Shown here: positions 1 through 8,956 of the stretch, in pieces
Layout of the letters: every line of letters begins with the position of its first letter
Numbering within the stretch: position 1 is the first letter of the stretch
Assembly: GCF_010669125.1 (NCBI RefSeq)
Contig: NZ_CP048630.1
Span: forward strand, 2,988,001-3,052,000
Length of the DNA stretch: 64,000 bases
Origin: Ancylobacter pratisalsi
GTDB lineage: Bacteria; Pseudomonadota; Alphaproteobacteria; Rhizobiales; Xanthobacteraceae
Direction: 5' to 3'
Made by a program: the position numbers and the translations under genes
Notes under the pieces: generated by a model
What the model saw: only the letters and a program-made list of their open reading frames with translations
Told to the model about the DNA's origin: nothing
Database searches by the model: none

Positions 1-1174
1 GCGCTCGCGCAGCCAATCCCCGAACGAGGCGGGATTTTGCGCCCGCTCCAGTTCGCCGAGACGCTGGCGCGCCCAGCTCAGCATGCGCTGCGTCTCGGCA
101 TCCTCGATATCCGCCGCCCACGCGATCCAGAAGCGCAACTGGTCGGCCTTGCGACCCATCTCGACGATCTCGTCGAGCAGATCGTCGCGCTCCTTCTCAC
201 GCTTGGTGTGCGCCTCTGTCCGCTTCCGGTTCTCTTCCGCGCGACGGCGGAGGCGTGCGTTGCGCTCGTCTTTGAGACGGTCATCGCGCCGGTAGTCGAT
301 CCAGCTTTGGAGTTCCTCGATGATGGAGTCGAGTTGGGCCTCCAGGGTCGCACGAGTGTTGTCCCGCCAGTTGCGGCGGCGCTGGTCCATGCTCCAGGCT
401 TCAATGGAGATCGTCAGCGCACCGCTCGGGATGTAATCGAACTCGGGATATTGGCGTTCGTAGGTGAACGCCCAGTCACGGTAGCGAGCCGAGCGGCGAT
501 AGCGCTCCTCCGCCTTCAACTCGTCGACCGTAGGCTCGTGCTTCCGCCTTTTGATGGTCTCCGCCAGGATGAAGGGGACCTTGTCGACGCCCCGGCGGAC
601 TTCGACGTGCTTGCCCACCAAGGTGCAGGAAATCTCCCGCGCCTCCAGCCCGCGCGCGATGCTGTCGAGAATGAAGATCGCCCTCTCGATCGAACCGGCT
701 CCCAGCCGCATCGACAGTAAACCTTCCCCGCTAATCGCGATGATGTCGTCATGACGCGGCTTGGCGTGGCGTAGTGTGTGGGCGGTCAGCAACACGGCAC
801 GATGGGGTTTGTCGATCCGGCTCCACTCGATCGTTCGCGGGTTCGGCTCTCGCGGCTTCAAAAGCCGACGCGGCGCGATCGCTGCCTTGCGCGCCCGTTC
901 GAGGCGCTCCTCGATGGCGGGGTCTGAGGGGCTCGTCGGATCGAGGCTGATGAGCTCGACAGCAGGATCGGCCGAGGACGCAAAGATCGTCTGCCTCGGG
1001 TTCTTGCCGGCCGCTCGGTCACGCCAATAGGCCGCGGTCGGCAGTGGCACGCGATGCTGGACGCAGAGATCTTTTTGGCCGCCAATGCGAAATGCCGAGC
1101 TTGGCAGCAACGGCGTCGAGCGGCTCGGCCCAAACGAGGTTGTACATCTCGCGGCGGGTGACATGGGCGATCAT
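1..1174 (-). pseudogene. Edge-truncated, frameshifted gene of unknown function with HTH-like N-terminus and coiled coil
   Basis: On the minus strand an open frame runs without a stop from about 1090 to the window edge. It encodes a charged protein with a long Arg/Lys/Glu-rich helix near 100-300 that looks like a coiled coil. Upstream, in another frame from the ATG at 1174, the residues TRREMYNLVWAEPLDAVAAKLGIS match a short N-terminal motif I know from uncharacterised proteins, normally followed by a stretch ending in a P-P-x-x-YW motif. Here the continuation (VPLPTAAYW) lies in the other frame, so one indel near 1085-1092 breaks the gene. The function is unknown. The N-terminal motif suggests a degenerate helix-turn-helix; that is inference. 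The C-terminus lies outside the window. Confidence 0.6.
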
Positions 1175-1380
1175 GCGGAAATGCGAGCGACGTCCACGGG
1201 AAGCCCGCAATCTATCCCGATCGATGACACCTCCGCCGGCCGACCAACGCCATTCACAGAAAAGGACGCCCGCGAAGAACCAACATGACCCGGTAGTCGT
1301 CCCGGAGAGCAACGAGGTCGCGACAGTTCAACCGCGCGGCCGGGCGTTATTGGTTGCGGAGGCGAGTGCCGATCAACGGC

Positions 1381-2121
1381 TCACTCCAAGAAGGCTCGTG
1401 TGATCACCGCAGCAGCGCTAGCCGCTACGCAGGTGATGGCGATCACTTTGTAAGATCTGGCATTGAGCCGCCGGAAGAGGTGCGTCCCGGCATATTGGCC
1501 GACTATCAGACCGGGAAGCAGGATAAGGGCATCAAGGAGGCTGTCCGCCGAAATGATCCCGCGCCACATCCCGATGACGAGACTGGCGCTGCCCAGAAGC
1601 AAGAAGACGAAGGACAGCGTGGCACGCGAGCGGGCATGCGGCCAGTTGGAGCTCAATGCCAGCAGGATCAGCGGCGGACCGGCCATTGCCGCCGCCCCCT
1701 GCATGATGCCGCTGAGTGCGCCGGCACCAATGAGCTCGGCGGTGCGCGGGCTTCGGTCGAGCTTGAAGCCCACCATAAGAACAAATGTGGAGAGGAGTAC
1801 AATGGCGCCGATCATCAGGCGCATGTCGTGCGGCGGCACCAGCGACAGCAGGTAGAGCCCGGGAAGGATGGTCGGCAGACCGGCGATCCAGACGACCAGT
1901 GCGAAACGCAGGTCGATGTCTCGCCAGTCGCCGTAGATTGTGTGCACGCCCGAGGGAATCTGCAGCAGCGTGACGATCGGCACGGCTAGGATCGGCGGCA
2001 TGACGAGCGACAGCAGCGGCATCGCCACGATGGCGAAGCCGAAGCCGGTCAGACCGCGCAGCAAGGATGCCGCGGTGACGAAGAGCGCGGCGGCGAGCAT
2101 CAGCCAATCCATCTGTGACAC
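1381..2121 (-). CDS. Sulfite exporter TauE/SafE family membrane protein
   Basis: 246 residues, almost entirely hydrophobic, with about eight predicted membrane segments in two halves. The first half has the LLRGLTGFGFAIVAMPLL segment typical of TauE/SafE permeases (Pfam TauE family), and a similar repeat follows near residues 130-165 (SGIMQGAAAMAGPP). The family exports sulfite, sulfoacetate or other small organic anions across the inner membrane. It lies just downstream of a CMD-family gene and an aromatic-ring dioxygenase and in the same direction, so it may move a catabolite of that pathway; that role is inferred from context only. Confidence 0.85.
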   Translation of the reverse strand: MSQMDWLMLAAALFVTAASLLRGLTGFGFAIVAMPLLSLVMPPILAVPIVTLLQIPSGVHTIYGDWRDIDLRFALVVWIAGLPTILPGLYLLSLVPPHDMRLMIGAIVLLSTFVLMVGFKLDRSPRTAELIGAGALSGIMQGAAAMAGPPLILLALSSNWPHARSRATLSFVFLLLGSASLVIGMWRGIISADSLLDALILLPGLIVGQYAGTHLFRRLNARSYKVIAITCVAASAAAVITRAFLE

Positions 2122-2154
2122 CAGCTCCGGGCGAGGCGCGAGTCTGCCGGTGTC

Positions 2155-2718
2155 CTAGTCAAGGCAGGTCCGCGAGCCGTCCGGAAGAGGAACACCGCTG
2201 AGTCCGAGCACGATGGCACCGGAAAAATAGTGCGCGACCAGCGCGCCGAGCTCGACCACGCCGCGCTCCCCCAGCATATCGATGGCGGCTGTCCGCAGGG
2301 GCGGCGTCACCTTGCCGCCCCGCAGCACCGAATGCACGAAATCGTAGACGAGCTGATCGGCTGCGTCGTCAAGGCTGGGTGTCCGCGCGGTGCGGATGGC
2401 CTCGATGATGTCGGGCGCGATGCCCTGCTTCAGCGCGACGCGGGAGTGATTGAACCAGATATAGTCGCAGCCATAGTGGCGGGCTGTGACGAGGATAGCG
2501 AGTTCACACAGCCGTTGCGGCAGGGTGGTTCCCAGCCGGAAGAATTCGCCCAGCTTCTGGGCGCGATCCGCGAGTTCCGGGCTGTGCAGCCACAGCCGCA
2601 CCGGTCCGCGCACCTCGCCGCGTGGGCCGGCCGCTACGGCTTCCGCCACGCGCTGCTGCTCGGGCGTCAGTGCCGACAGGTCGGGAAGTGAGAGGAAGAG
2701 TTCCGACATTGCGGGCAT
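2155..2718 (-). CDS. Carboxymuconolactone decarboxylase (CMD) family protein
   Basis: 187 residues. The central helix CELAILVTARHYGCDYIW followed by FNHSRVALKQGI carries Glu72, Cys84 and His91, the usual arrangement of the AhpD/CMD fold in which a Cys/His pair handles peroxide or an acid substrate. It has a single Cys rather than the AhpD CxxC pair, so alkylhydroperoxidase activity is uncertain. It lies 16 bp downstream of the extradiol dioxygenase gene, same strand, which suggests a role in processing a ring-cleavage product. A second in-frame ATG three codons on could be the start. Confidence 0.85.
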   Translation of the reverse strand: MPAMSELFLSLPDLSALTPEQQRVAEAVAAGPRGEVRGPVRLWLHSPELADRAQKLGEFFRLGTTLPQRLCELAILVTARHYGCDYIWFNHSRVALKQGIAPDIIEAIRTARTPSLDDAADQLVYDFVHSVLRGGKVTPPLRTAAIDMLGERGVVELGALVAHYFSGAIVLGLSGVPLPDGSRTCLD

Positions 2719-2734
2719 CCATGCGGGGACCGGC

Positions 2735-3730
2735 TCAACGCCGGGCGAGGTAGTCTTCGAGCGAGAACAGGTTCGGCTCTAGCGCTGGAGCGGTGAGAGG
2801 CGCTCCCGCGAAGGACGTCGCTTCGTGCAGCCATCTGCGCGGCGGCGGCAGGTCCCAAGTGAAGCGATTGTTGCTGTGCCAGCGCACCGGCCCGTCTTCG
2901 AAATCGAGGATCTGGATCGGCGGCGGCAGAATCTCGACGCGGTGACCGTCAGGATCGCGGAAATAGACGTAGAAGGCGTGACCCTGCCCGTGGCGGCCGG
3001 GCCCGCGTTCGAGGTTGCGCGAAAAGCCGATGCCGCCGGCCGTATCGAGCGCGCGGAACAGGCTCTGCACGTCGGCGACGACGAAGGCGAAATGGTGCAG
3101 CTGCGGGCCGGGACGCATCAGGAAGACGATGTCGTGCGGGTTGTTCTTGCGGTAGAGGAACAGGCCCTGCGGTTCCTCGTCAGTTTCCTTGTCGACGAAG
3201 TAGTCGGAGATGCGGAAGCCGATATCGGTGTAGAAGCGGCCGGTCGCGGCGACGTCGGGCACCAGGCACTGGACGTGATCGTAGCGCAGCGCCGCCGCGC
3301 CGCGGTGCAGATGCGGCTTGTCGTGCAGGCGCGGCTGGGTCGGCATGCCGAAGCAGAACTCCAGCGGAATGCCTGAGGGATCGTTCACCTCCAGCGTGCG
3401 CAGCTGGTAGGGACGCTCGGCCCAGCGCGCCGCGATGCCCCGCCGATCGAAATAGTCCTTCGCCCGATCGAGGTCCTCGTCCTGGAACACGCGGAAGCCG
3501 ATGCGTTCGCAAGCGGGTGGGTCCCCGGTATTGCGCAGCACAAGGCTGTGGTGGCCGCTTTCTTCGAGACCGCGCAGATGGATCTCGAACGGAGTTTCGT
3601 CGGTGACGACGAGGCCGATCACCTCCGTGTAGAAGTCGCGGCTGTGCGGCAGGTCGCGGGTGGTCAGCACGACATGACTGGCGCGGGTGGTGTTGAAGGC
3701 GGGTGAGAAGTTCGTCTGCGGTATGGCCAT
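2735..3730 (-). CDS. VOC-superfamily extradiol ring-cleavage dioxygenase (HpaD-like)
   Basis: 331 residues from the ATG at 3730 (a longer frame to 3760 lacks a good start). It has two glyoxalase/VOC modules: residues about 15-125, beginning with SHVVLTTRDLPHSRDFY, and about 145-275, with LHHFAFVV and a DPDGHRVEI block. The His and Glu of the second module fit the Fe(II) ligands of type I extradiol dioxygenases. The overall length and the C-terminal extension (IQILDFEDGPVRW) resemble homoprotocatechuate 2,3-dioxygenase. It would open a catechol ring meta to the hydroxyls. The FAH-like hydrolase encoded divergently and the CMD protein downstream fit such a pathway; the actual catechol is unknown. 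Confidence 0.8.
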   Translation of the reverse strand: MAIPQTNFSPAFNTTRASHVVLTTRDLPHSRDFYTEVIGLVVTDETPFEIHLRGLEESGHHSLVLRNTGDPPACERIGFRVFQDEDLDRAKDYFDRRGIAARWAERPYQLRTLEVNDPSGIPLEFCFGMPTQPRLHDKPHLHRGAAALRYDHVQCLVPDVAATGRFYTDIGFRISDYFVDKETDEEPQGLFLYRKNNPHDIVFLMRPGPQLHHFAFVVADVQSLFRALDTAGGIGFSRNLERGPGRHGQGHAFYVYFRDPDGHRVEILPPPIQILDFEDGPVRWHSNNRFTWDLPPPRRWLHEATSFAGAPLTAPALEPNLFSLEDYLARR

Positions 3731-3782
3731 GGCTGCATCCCTGCGGAGGGCGAGCCGCACCTGCGATGTGCGGCGGCGGGAA

Positions 3783-4562
3783 TTATTCGGCCGCCATCAT
3801 CGGCTTGTGACCGATGGCGGCCTCGAGCTGGGATTCGAAGGTCTGGAACAGCGGATCAAAGCGGCTGCGCGGGCGCGGCAGGTTCACTTCCAGCTCGAAG
3901 GTCACCGAGGCCGGCCGCCCCGCCAGCACCATCACGCGGTCCGAGAGATAGATCGCCTCGCGGATGTCGTGCGTGATGAACAGGATGGTGTTGCGGGTCT
4001 TGGCCCAGATGTCGCTGAGCGCGTTCTGCATCGCCTCGCGGGTCTGCGCGTCGAGCGCGCCGAAAGGCTCGTCCATCAGCAGCGCCGCGGGCTCGATGGC
4101 CAGCGCACGGGCCAGCGCCACGCGCTGGCGCATGCCGCCCGAGAGTCGGTTGGGATGGTAGTGCTCGAAGCCGGAGAGGCCGACCAGCTTGACGTAGCGC
4201 GCGGCGATCTCCTCGCGCTGCCTGCGCGGCAAGCCCTTCGAGCGCAGCCCGAAGGCGACGTTGCCGAGCACGGTGAGCCAGGGGAACAGCGCGAATTCCT
4301 GGAAGACGATGCCGCGGTCGAGGCCGGGGCCGCTGATCGCCCTGCCGTCGACGAGGATGCGCCCGCCGGAGGGCTGGGCGAGACCGCCGGCGATGCTCAG
4401 CAGCGTCGACTTCCCGCAGCCCGAGGTGCCGATGACGCTGACGAACTCGCCGTCGCGCACCGTGAAGGAGATGTCACGGAAGACGGAAAGCTCCTTGGTA
4501 CGGTTCCAGCCGTCCTTGACGGAATAGGTCTTCTGGAGATTCTCGATACAAAGCTCGCCCAT
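3783..4562 (-). CDS. ABC transporter ATP-binding protein, SsuB/TauB/nitrate type
   Basis: 259 residues with Walker A (GTSGCGKST, 45-53), Q-loop near VFQEFALFPWLTV (87-99), signature LSGGMRQRVALARAL from 140, Walker B LLMDEP (161-166), D-loop GALDAQTR and H-loop His198. This is a complete cytoplasmic ATPase of the nitrate/sulfonate/taurine importer family. It is the third gene of a binding protein-permease-ATPase unit with only 5 bp to the permease, so one importer complex is expected. The substrate cannot be read from the ATPase; nearby ring-cleavage genes suggest an aromatic or sulfonated aromatic compound. Confidence 0.93.
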   Translation of the reverse strand: MGELCIENLQKTYSVKDGWNRTKELSVFRDISFTVRDGEFVSVIGTSGCGKSTLLSIAGGLAQPSGGRILVDGRAISGPGLDRGIVFQEFALFPWLTVLGNVAFGLRSKGLPRRQREEIAARYVKLVGLSGFEHYHPNRLSGGMRQRVALARALAIEPAALLMDEPFGALDAQTREAMQNALSDIWAKTRNTILFITHDIREAIYLSDRVMVLAGRPASVTFELEVNLPRPRSRFDPLFQTFESQLEAAIGHKPMMAAE

Positions 4563-4567
4563 CGTTC

Positions 4568-5419
4568 CTACTCCCGCACCGTGCCCCAGCGCTCGATCGT
4601 CGCCACCTCGAGGCTCCTGAGCAGGACCCGTTCGATGAGCAGGCCGATGATGCCAACTACCAGAAGGCCGCCATAGACGACGTCCGAATTGAAGTACTCG
4701 CGGCCCCAGTAGATGCGGTAGCCGAGACCAGCCCCGACCGAGACCAGCATTTCAGCGACAATCAGGATACGCCAGCAGCGCGAGAAGGCCTGCCGGTAGC
4801 CTGTAATGATGGAGGGGAGCGCTGCGGGGATCAGCACCCGCCAGAACAGCGCCGGCCCGCAGGCGCCGAAGGCGCGTCCGGCGCGGATCAGCGAATTGTC
4901 CACCGCCTTCACCCCCGCCCAGGTGTTGAGCGTGACGGTGAGCGCAACCTCGTAGATCAGGATGCTGATGATCGCCATTTCGGTGAGACCGAACCAGATC
5001 ATCGACAGCGGGAACATCGCTGTGCCGGGGATCGCCAGCAGGAAGTTCAGAGGCCCCGACAGGGCCTTTTCCCAGATCGGGAAGTAGCCCATCAGCACGC
5101 CGATGATGGTGCCGGCCACCGAGCCGATCGCCACGCTGACGAACAGTCGAGCGAGCGAGGCGAGGATGTCATGCAAGAGCAGGCCCTGCGCCGTGAGCCG
5201 CACCAGCGCCGCAAAGATGGCGCTGATCGGGGGCAGCAGGGCCGCCGGCATGCCGCTCAGCCGCGCCACCAGTTCCCAGAGCAGCAGGATGATGACGATG
5301 GGAATGGCGAGATAGGCGAGGCTGATAAGGCTGGCGCGGAAGCCTCCGCCGATCTTGATCGCCTCGGCGCCAGGCCCCGGCCCGGACACCAGATCTCTGT
5401 CCGGATCGATAGCGGTCAT
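4568..5419 (-). CDS. ABC transporter permease, SsuC/TauC type
   Basis: 283 residues from the ATG at 5419, preceded by GAGGAG at good spacing; a longer frame to 5449 is less likely. Six membrane segments are visible, the first around IPIVIILLLWELVARLSG. The EAA loop before the last helices reads RAGRAFGACGPALFWRVLIPAALPSIITGYRQAF, the coupling segment that contacts the ATPase in BPD_transp_1 permeases. It sits between the periplasmic binding protein gene (26 bp upstream) and the ATPase gene (5 bp downstream), forming one import operon on the minus strand. Confidence 0.93.
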   Translation of the reverse strand: MTAIDPDRDLVSGPGPGAEAIKIGGGFRASLISLAYLAIPIVIILLLWELVARLSGMPAALLPPISAIFAALVRLTAQGLLLHDILASLARLFVSVAIGSVAGTIIGVLMGYFPIWEKALSGPLNFLLAIPGTAMFPLSMIWFGLTEMAIISILIYEVALTVTLNTWAGVKAVDNSLIRAGRAFGACGPALFWRVLIPAALPSIITGYRQAFSRCWRILIVAEMLVSVGAGLGYRIYWGREYFNSDVVYGGLLVVGIIGLLIERVLLRSLEVATIERWGTVRE

Positions 5420-5445
5420 GTGTGAGTCTCCTCGGGCCGGCAAAA

Positions 5446-6432
5446 TCACTTGAACGCCGCGTCCGCGGCAGCGGCATAGGACGGGTCGGTGATCGACTTG
5501 AGGTCCGGCACCTTGGAGAGCACGCCGTTCTTGGTCAGGAACTCGGCGCTACCGGAGAGCTCGGACCAGTCGCTGTCGATGAAGCGCACCCCGCCGAACT
5601 TATCGACCTCGAACATCATGGTACGCACGATCTCCTTGTCCATCGGCGCGCCCATGCGCGTGATGGCATCGAGATAGATGTCCAGCGCCCCGTCCGGGTT
5701 CTGCCGGATCCACTGATGGGCGCGCGAATAGGCGTTGACGAAATGCTGGACCGTCTGTGGATCGTCCTGGATGTAGTCGCGCTTAGCGACCAGGAGGAGC
5801 GGATAGGTGATGCCGGCCATCTTCTGGATCTCGGCGGCGCTGATCACCTCCTTGCCGTAGCCTGCCTGGACGATGCGCTGCATCATCGGGTCCCAGCCGA
5901 GCACCGCGTCGAACGTCCCGGAAGACGCCATGGCGGTCGGCATATCCGTTACCCGGACATTGGAGATTCTGAAGTCGCTCTCCTTCATCCCTTCTTTGCT
6001 GATGAGACGCAGGAAGACGTTGTGCACGCCGGTGCCGACCTGGATGCCAATGCGCTTGCCCTTGAGGTCGGTCAGCGATTTGACGCCGCCGAGGCTCGGG
6101 GAAGCGACGATCTTGCCGGTGAAGCCGCGCGAGGCGGCACCTAGGGCGACCAGCGGAATCCCCTTGTCAACGGCCGCAAGGAACGTTGCGTCGGCGACCT
6201 CGGCGAACTGCATCGAGCCGGCGACGAGGGCCTCGACCGCGAGATTCCCCCGCTCGACCGGCTTAACCACGACGTCGAGGCCCTCGTCCTTGAAGAACCC
6301 CTTCTCCGAGGCGACGAGCGCCGTGACCTGATTGACGCCGCTCGCCATGCCGACGGTGATCGTATCCGCGGCCTGCGCGGCGCCGATGGCGGTCAGGACC
6401 GAGAAAAGCCCGGCGAATGCTGTCCTGAGCAT
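5446..6432 (-). CDS. ABC transporter periplasmic substrate-binding protein (NMT1/SsuA-like)
   Basis: 328 residues from the ATG at 6432, which follows a strong AAGGGAGG ribosome-binding sequence. The first 22 residues form a signal peptide ending AIGAAQAAD. The mature protein begins with TITVGMASGVNQVTALVASEKGFF, the usual first strand of NMT1/SsuA-type periplasmic binding proteins, and has the central LKGKRIGIQVGTGVHN motif. It should bind the imported compound in the periplasm and hand it to the permease encoded next. It is the first gene of the ABC operon and faces away from the FAH-like gene across a shared promoter region. Confidence 0.9.
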   Translation of the reverse strand: MLRTAFAGLFSVLTAIGAAQAADTITVGMASGVNQVTALVASEKGFFKDEGLDVVVKPVERGNLAVEALVAGSMQFAEVADATFLAAVDKGIPLVALGAASRGFTGKIVASPSLGGVKSLTDLKGKRIGIQVGTGVHNVFLRLISKEGMKESDFRISNVRVTDMPTAMASSGTFDAVLGWDPMMQRIVQAGYGKEVISAAEIQKMAGITYPLLLVAKRDYIQDDPQTVQHFVNAYSRAHQWIRQNPDGALDIYLDAITRMGAPMDKEIVRTMMFEVDKFGGVRFIDSDWSELSGSAEFLTKNGVLSKVPDLKSITDPSYAAAADAAFK

Positions 6433-6554
6433 AATCCTCCCTTCCTCTTCATTGGCACCGCGTCCCCCTTTCATGTTGGCGTCGGGGGATCGGATGCGTG
6501 CGCTCGACGGCGCGATTGGCAGAAGCTTAGCGCCGCTTCGGAAAGCCCGTCAAC

Positions 6555-6606
6555 AAATATCGATATTTTATCGAACGGTTGATTTTTTTAGGATGCAGCG
6601 ATATCG
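6555..6606. promoter_or_regulatory. AT-rich divergent promoter with palindromes, probable GntR operator
   Basis: Between the divergent ABC operon (start 6432) and the FAH-like gene (start 6656) lies the only strongly AT-rich stretch of this block. It holds a perfect 14-bp palindrome, AAATATCGATATTT, at 6555-6568 and a perfect 8-bp palindrome, CGATATCG, at 6599-6606. A further TATCG occurs on each side (6568-6572, 6616-6620). The GntR regulator gene lies one gene downstream, so these are the natural candidate binding sites; that assignment is inference. Confidence 0.55.
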
Positions 6607-6655
6607 ATTGTTCTTATCGAGTTTATGTCCTCCTGTTCACGCTTCGGAAAATCCC

Positions 6656-7540
6656 ATGCGCTATGTCAGCTACGAGAATAATGGCGGACCCCGCCTCGGC
6701 GTCGTGATCGGGTCGGAGGTGGTCGATGTCGCCGCGAACGTGCCGGGCGCGCCGGCGACGATGCTGGAGCTGATCCGGGCGGGCGCCGACGTCAGCAGCA
6801 AGGTGGAGGCGGCCTGCGCCCAGGCCGCGGAGCGCGTCCCGCTGGCGCGGTGCCGGTTGCTGTCGCCGCTCTCCAATCCCGGCAAGTTCGTGTGCCTCGG
6901 GCTGAACTATGCCGAGCACGCCAAGGAGGGCGGGCACGACCTGCCGGACTATCCGTCCATGTTCCTGCGGGCGACCACCTCGCTGATCGGGCCGGGCGAT
7001 CCGATGATCGTGCCGTCCTGCTCCAGCCATCTCGACTACGAGGCCGAGCTGACCATCGTGATCGGCGAGCGCTGCCGCCACGTCCCGGAAAGCGAGGCGA
7101 AGTCGGTCATCTTCGGCTACACGGTGTTCAACGACGGCAGCGTCCGCGACTATCAGCGGCGGACCAACCAGTGGACCGCCGGCAAGAATTTCGACGGTAC
7201 CGGCGCGCTCGGCCCGTGGATCGTGACCGCCGACGAGGTGCCGGACAATGCCAAGGGCCTCGGCATCCGCACCCGGCTCAACGGCCAGGTGATGCAGGAC
7301 TCAAACACCGACTACATGATCTTCAGCGTCTACCGCACCATCGCCATCCTCTCCGAGATCATGACGCTGGAACCCGGCGACCTGATCGCCACCGGCACGC
7401 CGAACGGCGTCGGCCATGCCCGCAAGCCGCCGGTGTGGATGCGGCCAGGCGACGTCGTCGAGGTGGAGGTTGATGGCATCGGCACGCTCAGCAACCCGAT
7501 CGCGGCGGAAGTCGAGGCCCGGGAGCGGGCGATCGCATGA
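6656..7540 (+). CDS. Fumarylacetoacetate hydrolase (FAH) family protein
   Basis: 294 residues from the ATG at 6656; an upstream extension to 6332 runs through the divergent promoter and is rejected. The C-terminal two thirds are the FAH fold: GKFVCLGLNYAEHAKEGG, DYEAELTIVIGERCRHV and FGYTVFNDGSVRDYQRR give the acidic residues that hold the divalent metal, and GDLIATGTPNGVGHARKPP is the conserved end. Members hydrolyse or decarboxylate acylpyruvate-type ring-cleavage products. Its stop overlaps the GntR gene start (ATGA), so they are co-transcribed, and it probably acts after the HpaD-like dioxygenase encoded divergently. Confidence 0.9.
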   Translation: MRYVSYENNGGPRLGVVIGSEVVDVAANVPGAPATMLELIRAGADVSSKVEAACAQAAERVPLARCRLLSPLSNPGKFVCLGLNYAEHAKEGGHDLPDYPSMFLRATTSLIGPGDPMIVPSCSSHLDYEAELTIVIGERCRHVPESEAKSVIFGYTVFNDGSVRDYQRRTNQWTAGKNFDGTGALGPWIVTADEVPDNAKGLGIRTRLNGQVMQDSNTDYMIFSVYRTIAILSEIMTLEPGDLIATGTPNGVGHARKPPVWMRPGDVVEVEVDGIGTLSNPIAAEVEARERAIA

Positions 7541-8244
7541 TCACCACCGACCTCCATCCCGCGGACGAGGAAGGCGGCCAGGAATTCCGCTCGCGCACGA
7601 GCGAGACCTATGCGCGCATCCATGGCGACGTCGTCAGCGGCAAGCTGAAGCCCGGCGTCAAGCTGAAGATCGAGCAGCTGCGGGAAGAATATGACGTCGG
7701 CGCCACGCCGGTGCGCGAGGCGCTGAGCTTCCTCGCCGCAGATGGATTGGTGGTGCGCGAGGACCAGAAGGGATTCCGCGTCGCCGAGGTCAGCGCCGAC
7801 GAGTTCGAGGACCTGCTCGCGGTCCGCTGTATGATCGAAGAGCGCGCCCTGCGGCTCGCCATCAGTCGCGGCGGGCGCAAATGGGAGGAGGGCGTCGTCC
7901 TTGCCCGCTTCCGCCTGTCGGGCGTCGGCCGCATCGAAGGCAACGAGGTTGAGTGGGAGCGGCACCACAGGGCCTTCCACATGAGCCTGCTGGCCGCCTG
8001 CGGCTCCAGCCTGCTGCTGCGCCTCTCCAAGCAGTTCTACGATGAGAACAATCGCTACCGGCACCTCTCGCGGCTCAACCACGCAACCACACGCGACGTG
8101 CGCAATGAGCACGAGGAGATCGCCGAGGCGGTGCTGGCACGCGACGCCGACCGTGCGGTGGGCCTGCTTGTCGAGCACTACACCAAGACTGGCAATCTGC
8201 TGCGGATCGCTTTGAAAGATCTGGCGACGGACGGCCATGGCTGA
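7537..8244 (+). CDS. GntR-family transcriptional regulator (FadR/FCD type)
   Basis: 235 residues. The N-terminal winged helix-turn-helix includes GKLKPGVKLKIEQLREEYDVGATPVREALSFLAADGLV (about residues 30-70), the GntR signature. The C-terminal part is an all-helical FCD effector domain with spaced His and Asp/Asn residues (RHHRAFHMSLLAACGS; EHEEIAEAVLARD). It overlaps the FAH-like gene by four bases. Such regulators usually repress the flanking catabolic and transport operons until a pathway intermediate binds; the palindromes at 6555-6606 are the likely sites. Confidence 0.92.
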   Translation: MITTDLHPADEEGGQEFRSRTSETYARIHGDVVSGKLKPGVKLKIEQLREEYDVGATPVREALSFLAADGLVVREDQKGFRVAEVSADEFEDLLAVRCMIEERALRLAISRGGRKWEEGVVLARFRLSGVGRIEGNEVEWERHHRAFHMSLLAACGSSLLLRLSKQFYDENNRYRHLSRLNHATTRDVRNEHEEIAEAVLARDADRAVGLLVEHYTKTGNLLRIALKDLATDGHG

Positions 8245-8278
8245 ACCGCCGCTCCTCTCTGCCCGAGGATGCCTGACC

Positions 8279-8956
8279 ATGAAACGGCTCACATTTACCT
8301 TCGACAATGGCCCCTGGCCCGGCGCGACCGAACTGCTTCTCGACTTCCTTGCCGAGCGCTCGATCAAGGCGACCTTCTTCGTCGTCGGCCAGCGCCTGCA
8401 AGAGCCTGGCGGCATCGAACTCGCTCGCCGCGCTCATGCGGAAGGCCACTGGATTGGCAACCATACGCTGACCCATACCAAGCCGCTCGGCGAGGATGGT
8501 GGGCTCGCGCGCGTGGAGCGCGAGATCGGCGAGACCCAACGCCTCATCGGCGAGCTGTCGCATCCAAGCCGCTTCTTCCGCCCCAACGGCGGTGGAGCGG
8601 TCGGCCGGCATCTGCTGAGCACCGACGCGCTCAGCTATCTCGAGAGCAACCGCTACAGCGTGGTGACTTGGACCAGTGCCCCCGGCGACTGGATCGCCCC
8701 GCACCGTCCCTGGCTCGCCAAGGGGATCGGGGAACTGGACGATACCGACTGGACGCTCCTCGTCCTGCATGATCGCTTCATCGCGCCGATGCTGGACACG
8801 CTCGACGCATTCCTCCACGAACTCGCCAGGCGCGGGATCGAGATCGTGCAGGAACTGCCGCCAGCCTGTATCGTCATACGCGACGGCGTCCTGACGGGCG
8901 ACAAGACGACATTCTCCCTCGCGGACGAGCCGGGTCGGCAGGCGGCGACCCCATGA
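8279..8956 (+). CDS. Polysaccharide deacetylase (CE4/NodB) family protein with altered metal motif
   Basis: 225 residues from the ATG at 8279; an earlier ATG at 8237 overlapping the GntR gene is possible. The NodB core is clear: motif 1 is TFDNGP instead of the usual TFDDGP, motif 2 is HTLTH (histidine metal ligands intact), and motif 3 is RPNGGG. The second Asp of motif 1, normally a metal ligand, is Asn, so classical zinc-dependent deacetylation is doubtful or the metal site is changed. No signal peptide is present, so it is cytoplasmic. Its place in a catabolic operon suggests an amide or ester hydrolase on a small molecule; that is inference. Confidence 0.8.
   Translation: MKRLTFTFDNGPWPGATELLLDFLAERSIKATFFVVGQRLQEPGGIELARRAHAEGHWIGNHTLTHTKPLGEDGGLARVEREIGETQRLIGELSHPSRFFRPNGGGAVGRHLLSTDALSYLESNRYSVVTWTSAPGDWIAPHRPWLAKGIGELDDTDWTLLVLHDRFIAPMLDTLDAFLHELARRGIEIVQELPPACIVIRDGVLTGDKTTFSLADEPGRQAATP

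Noticed and set aside
37..720. 227-residue plus-strand ORF at the left edge
   Set aside because: The opposite strand gives a continuous charged coiled-coil protein running to the window edge, which is more convincing.
3687..4676. 329-residue plus-strand ORF
   Set aside because: Antisense of the ABC ATPase gene; composition is typical of a shadow frame and no motif is present.
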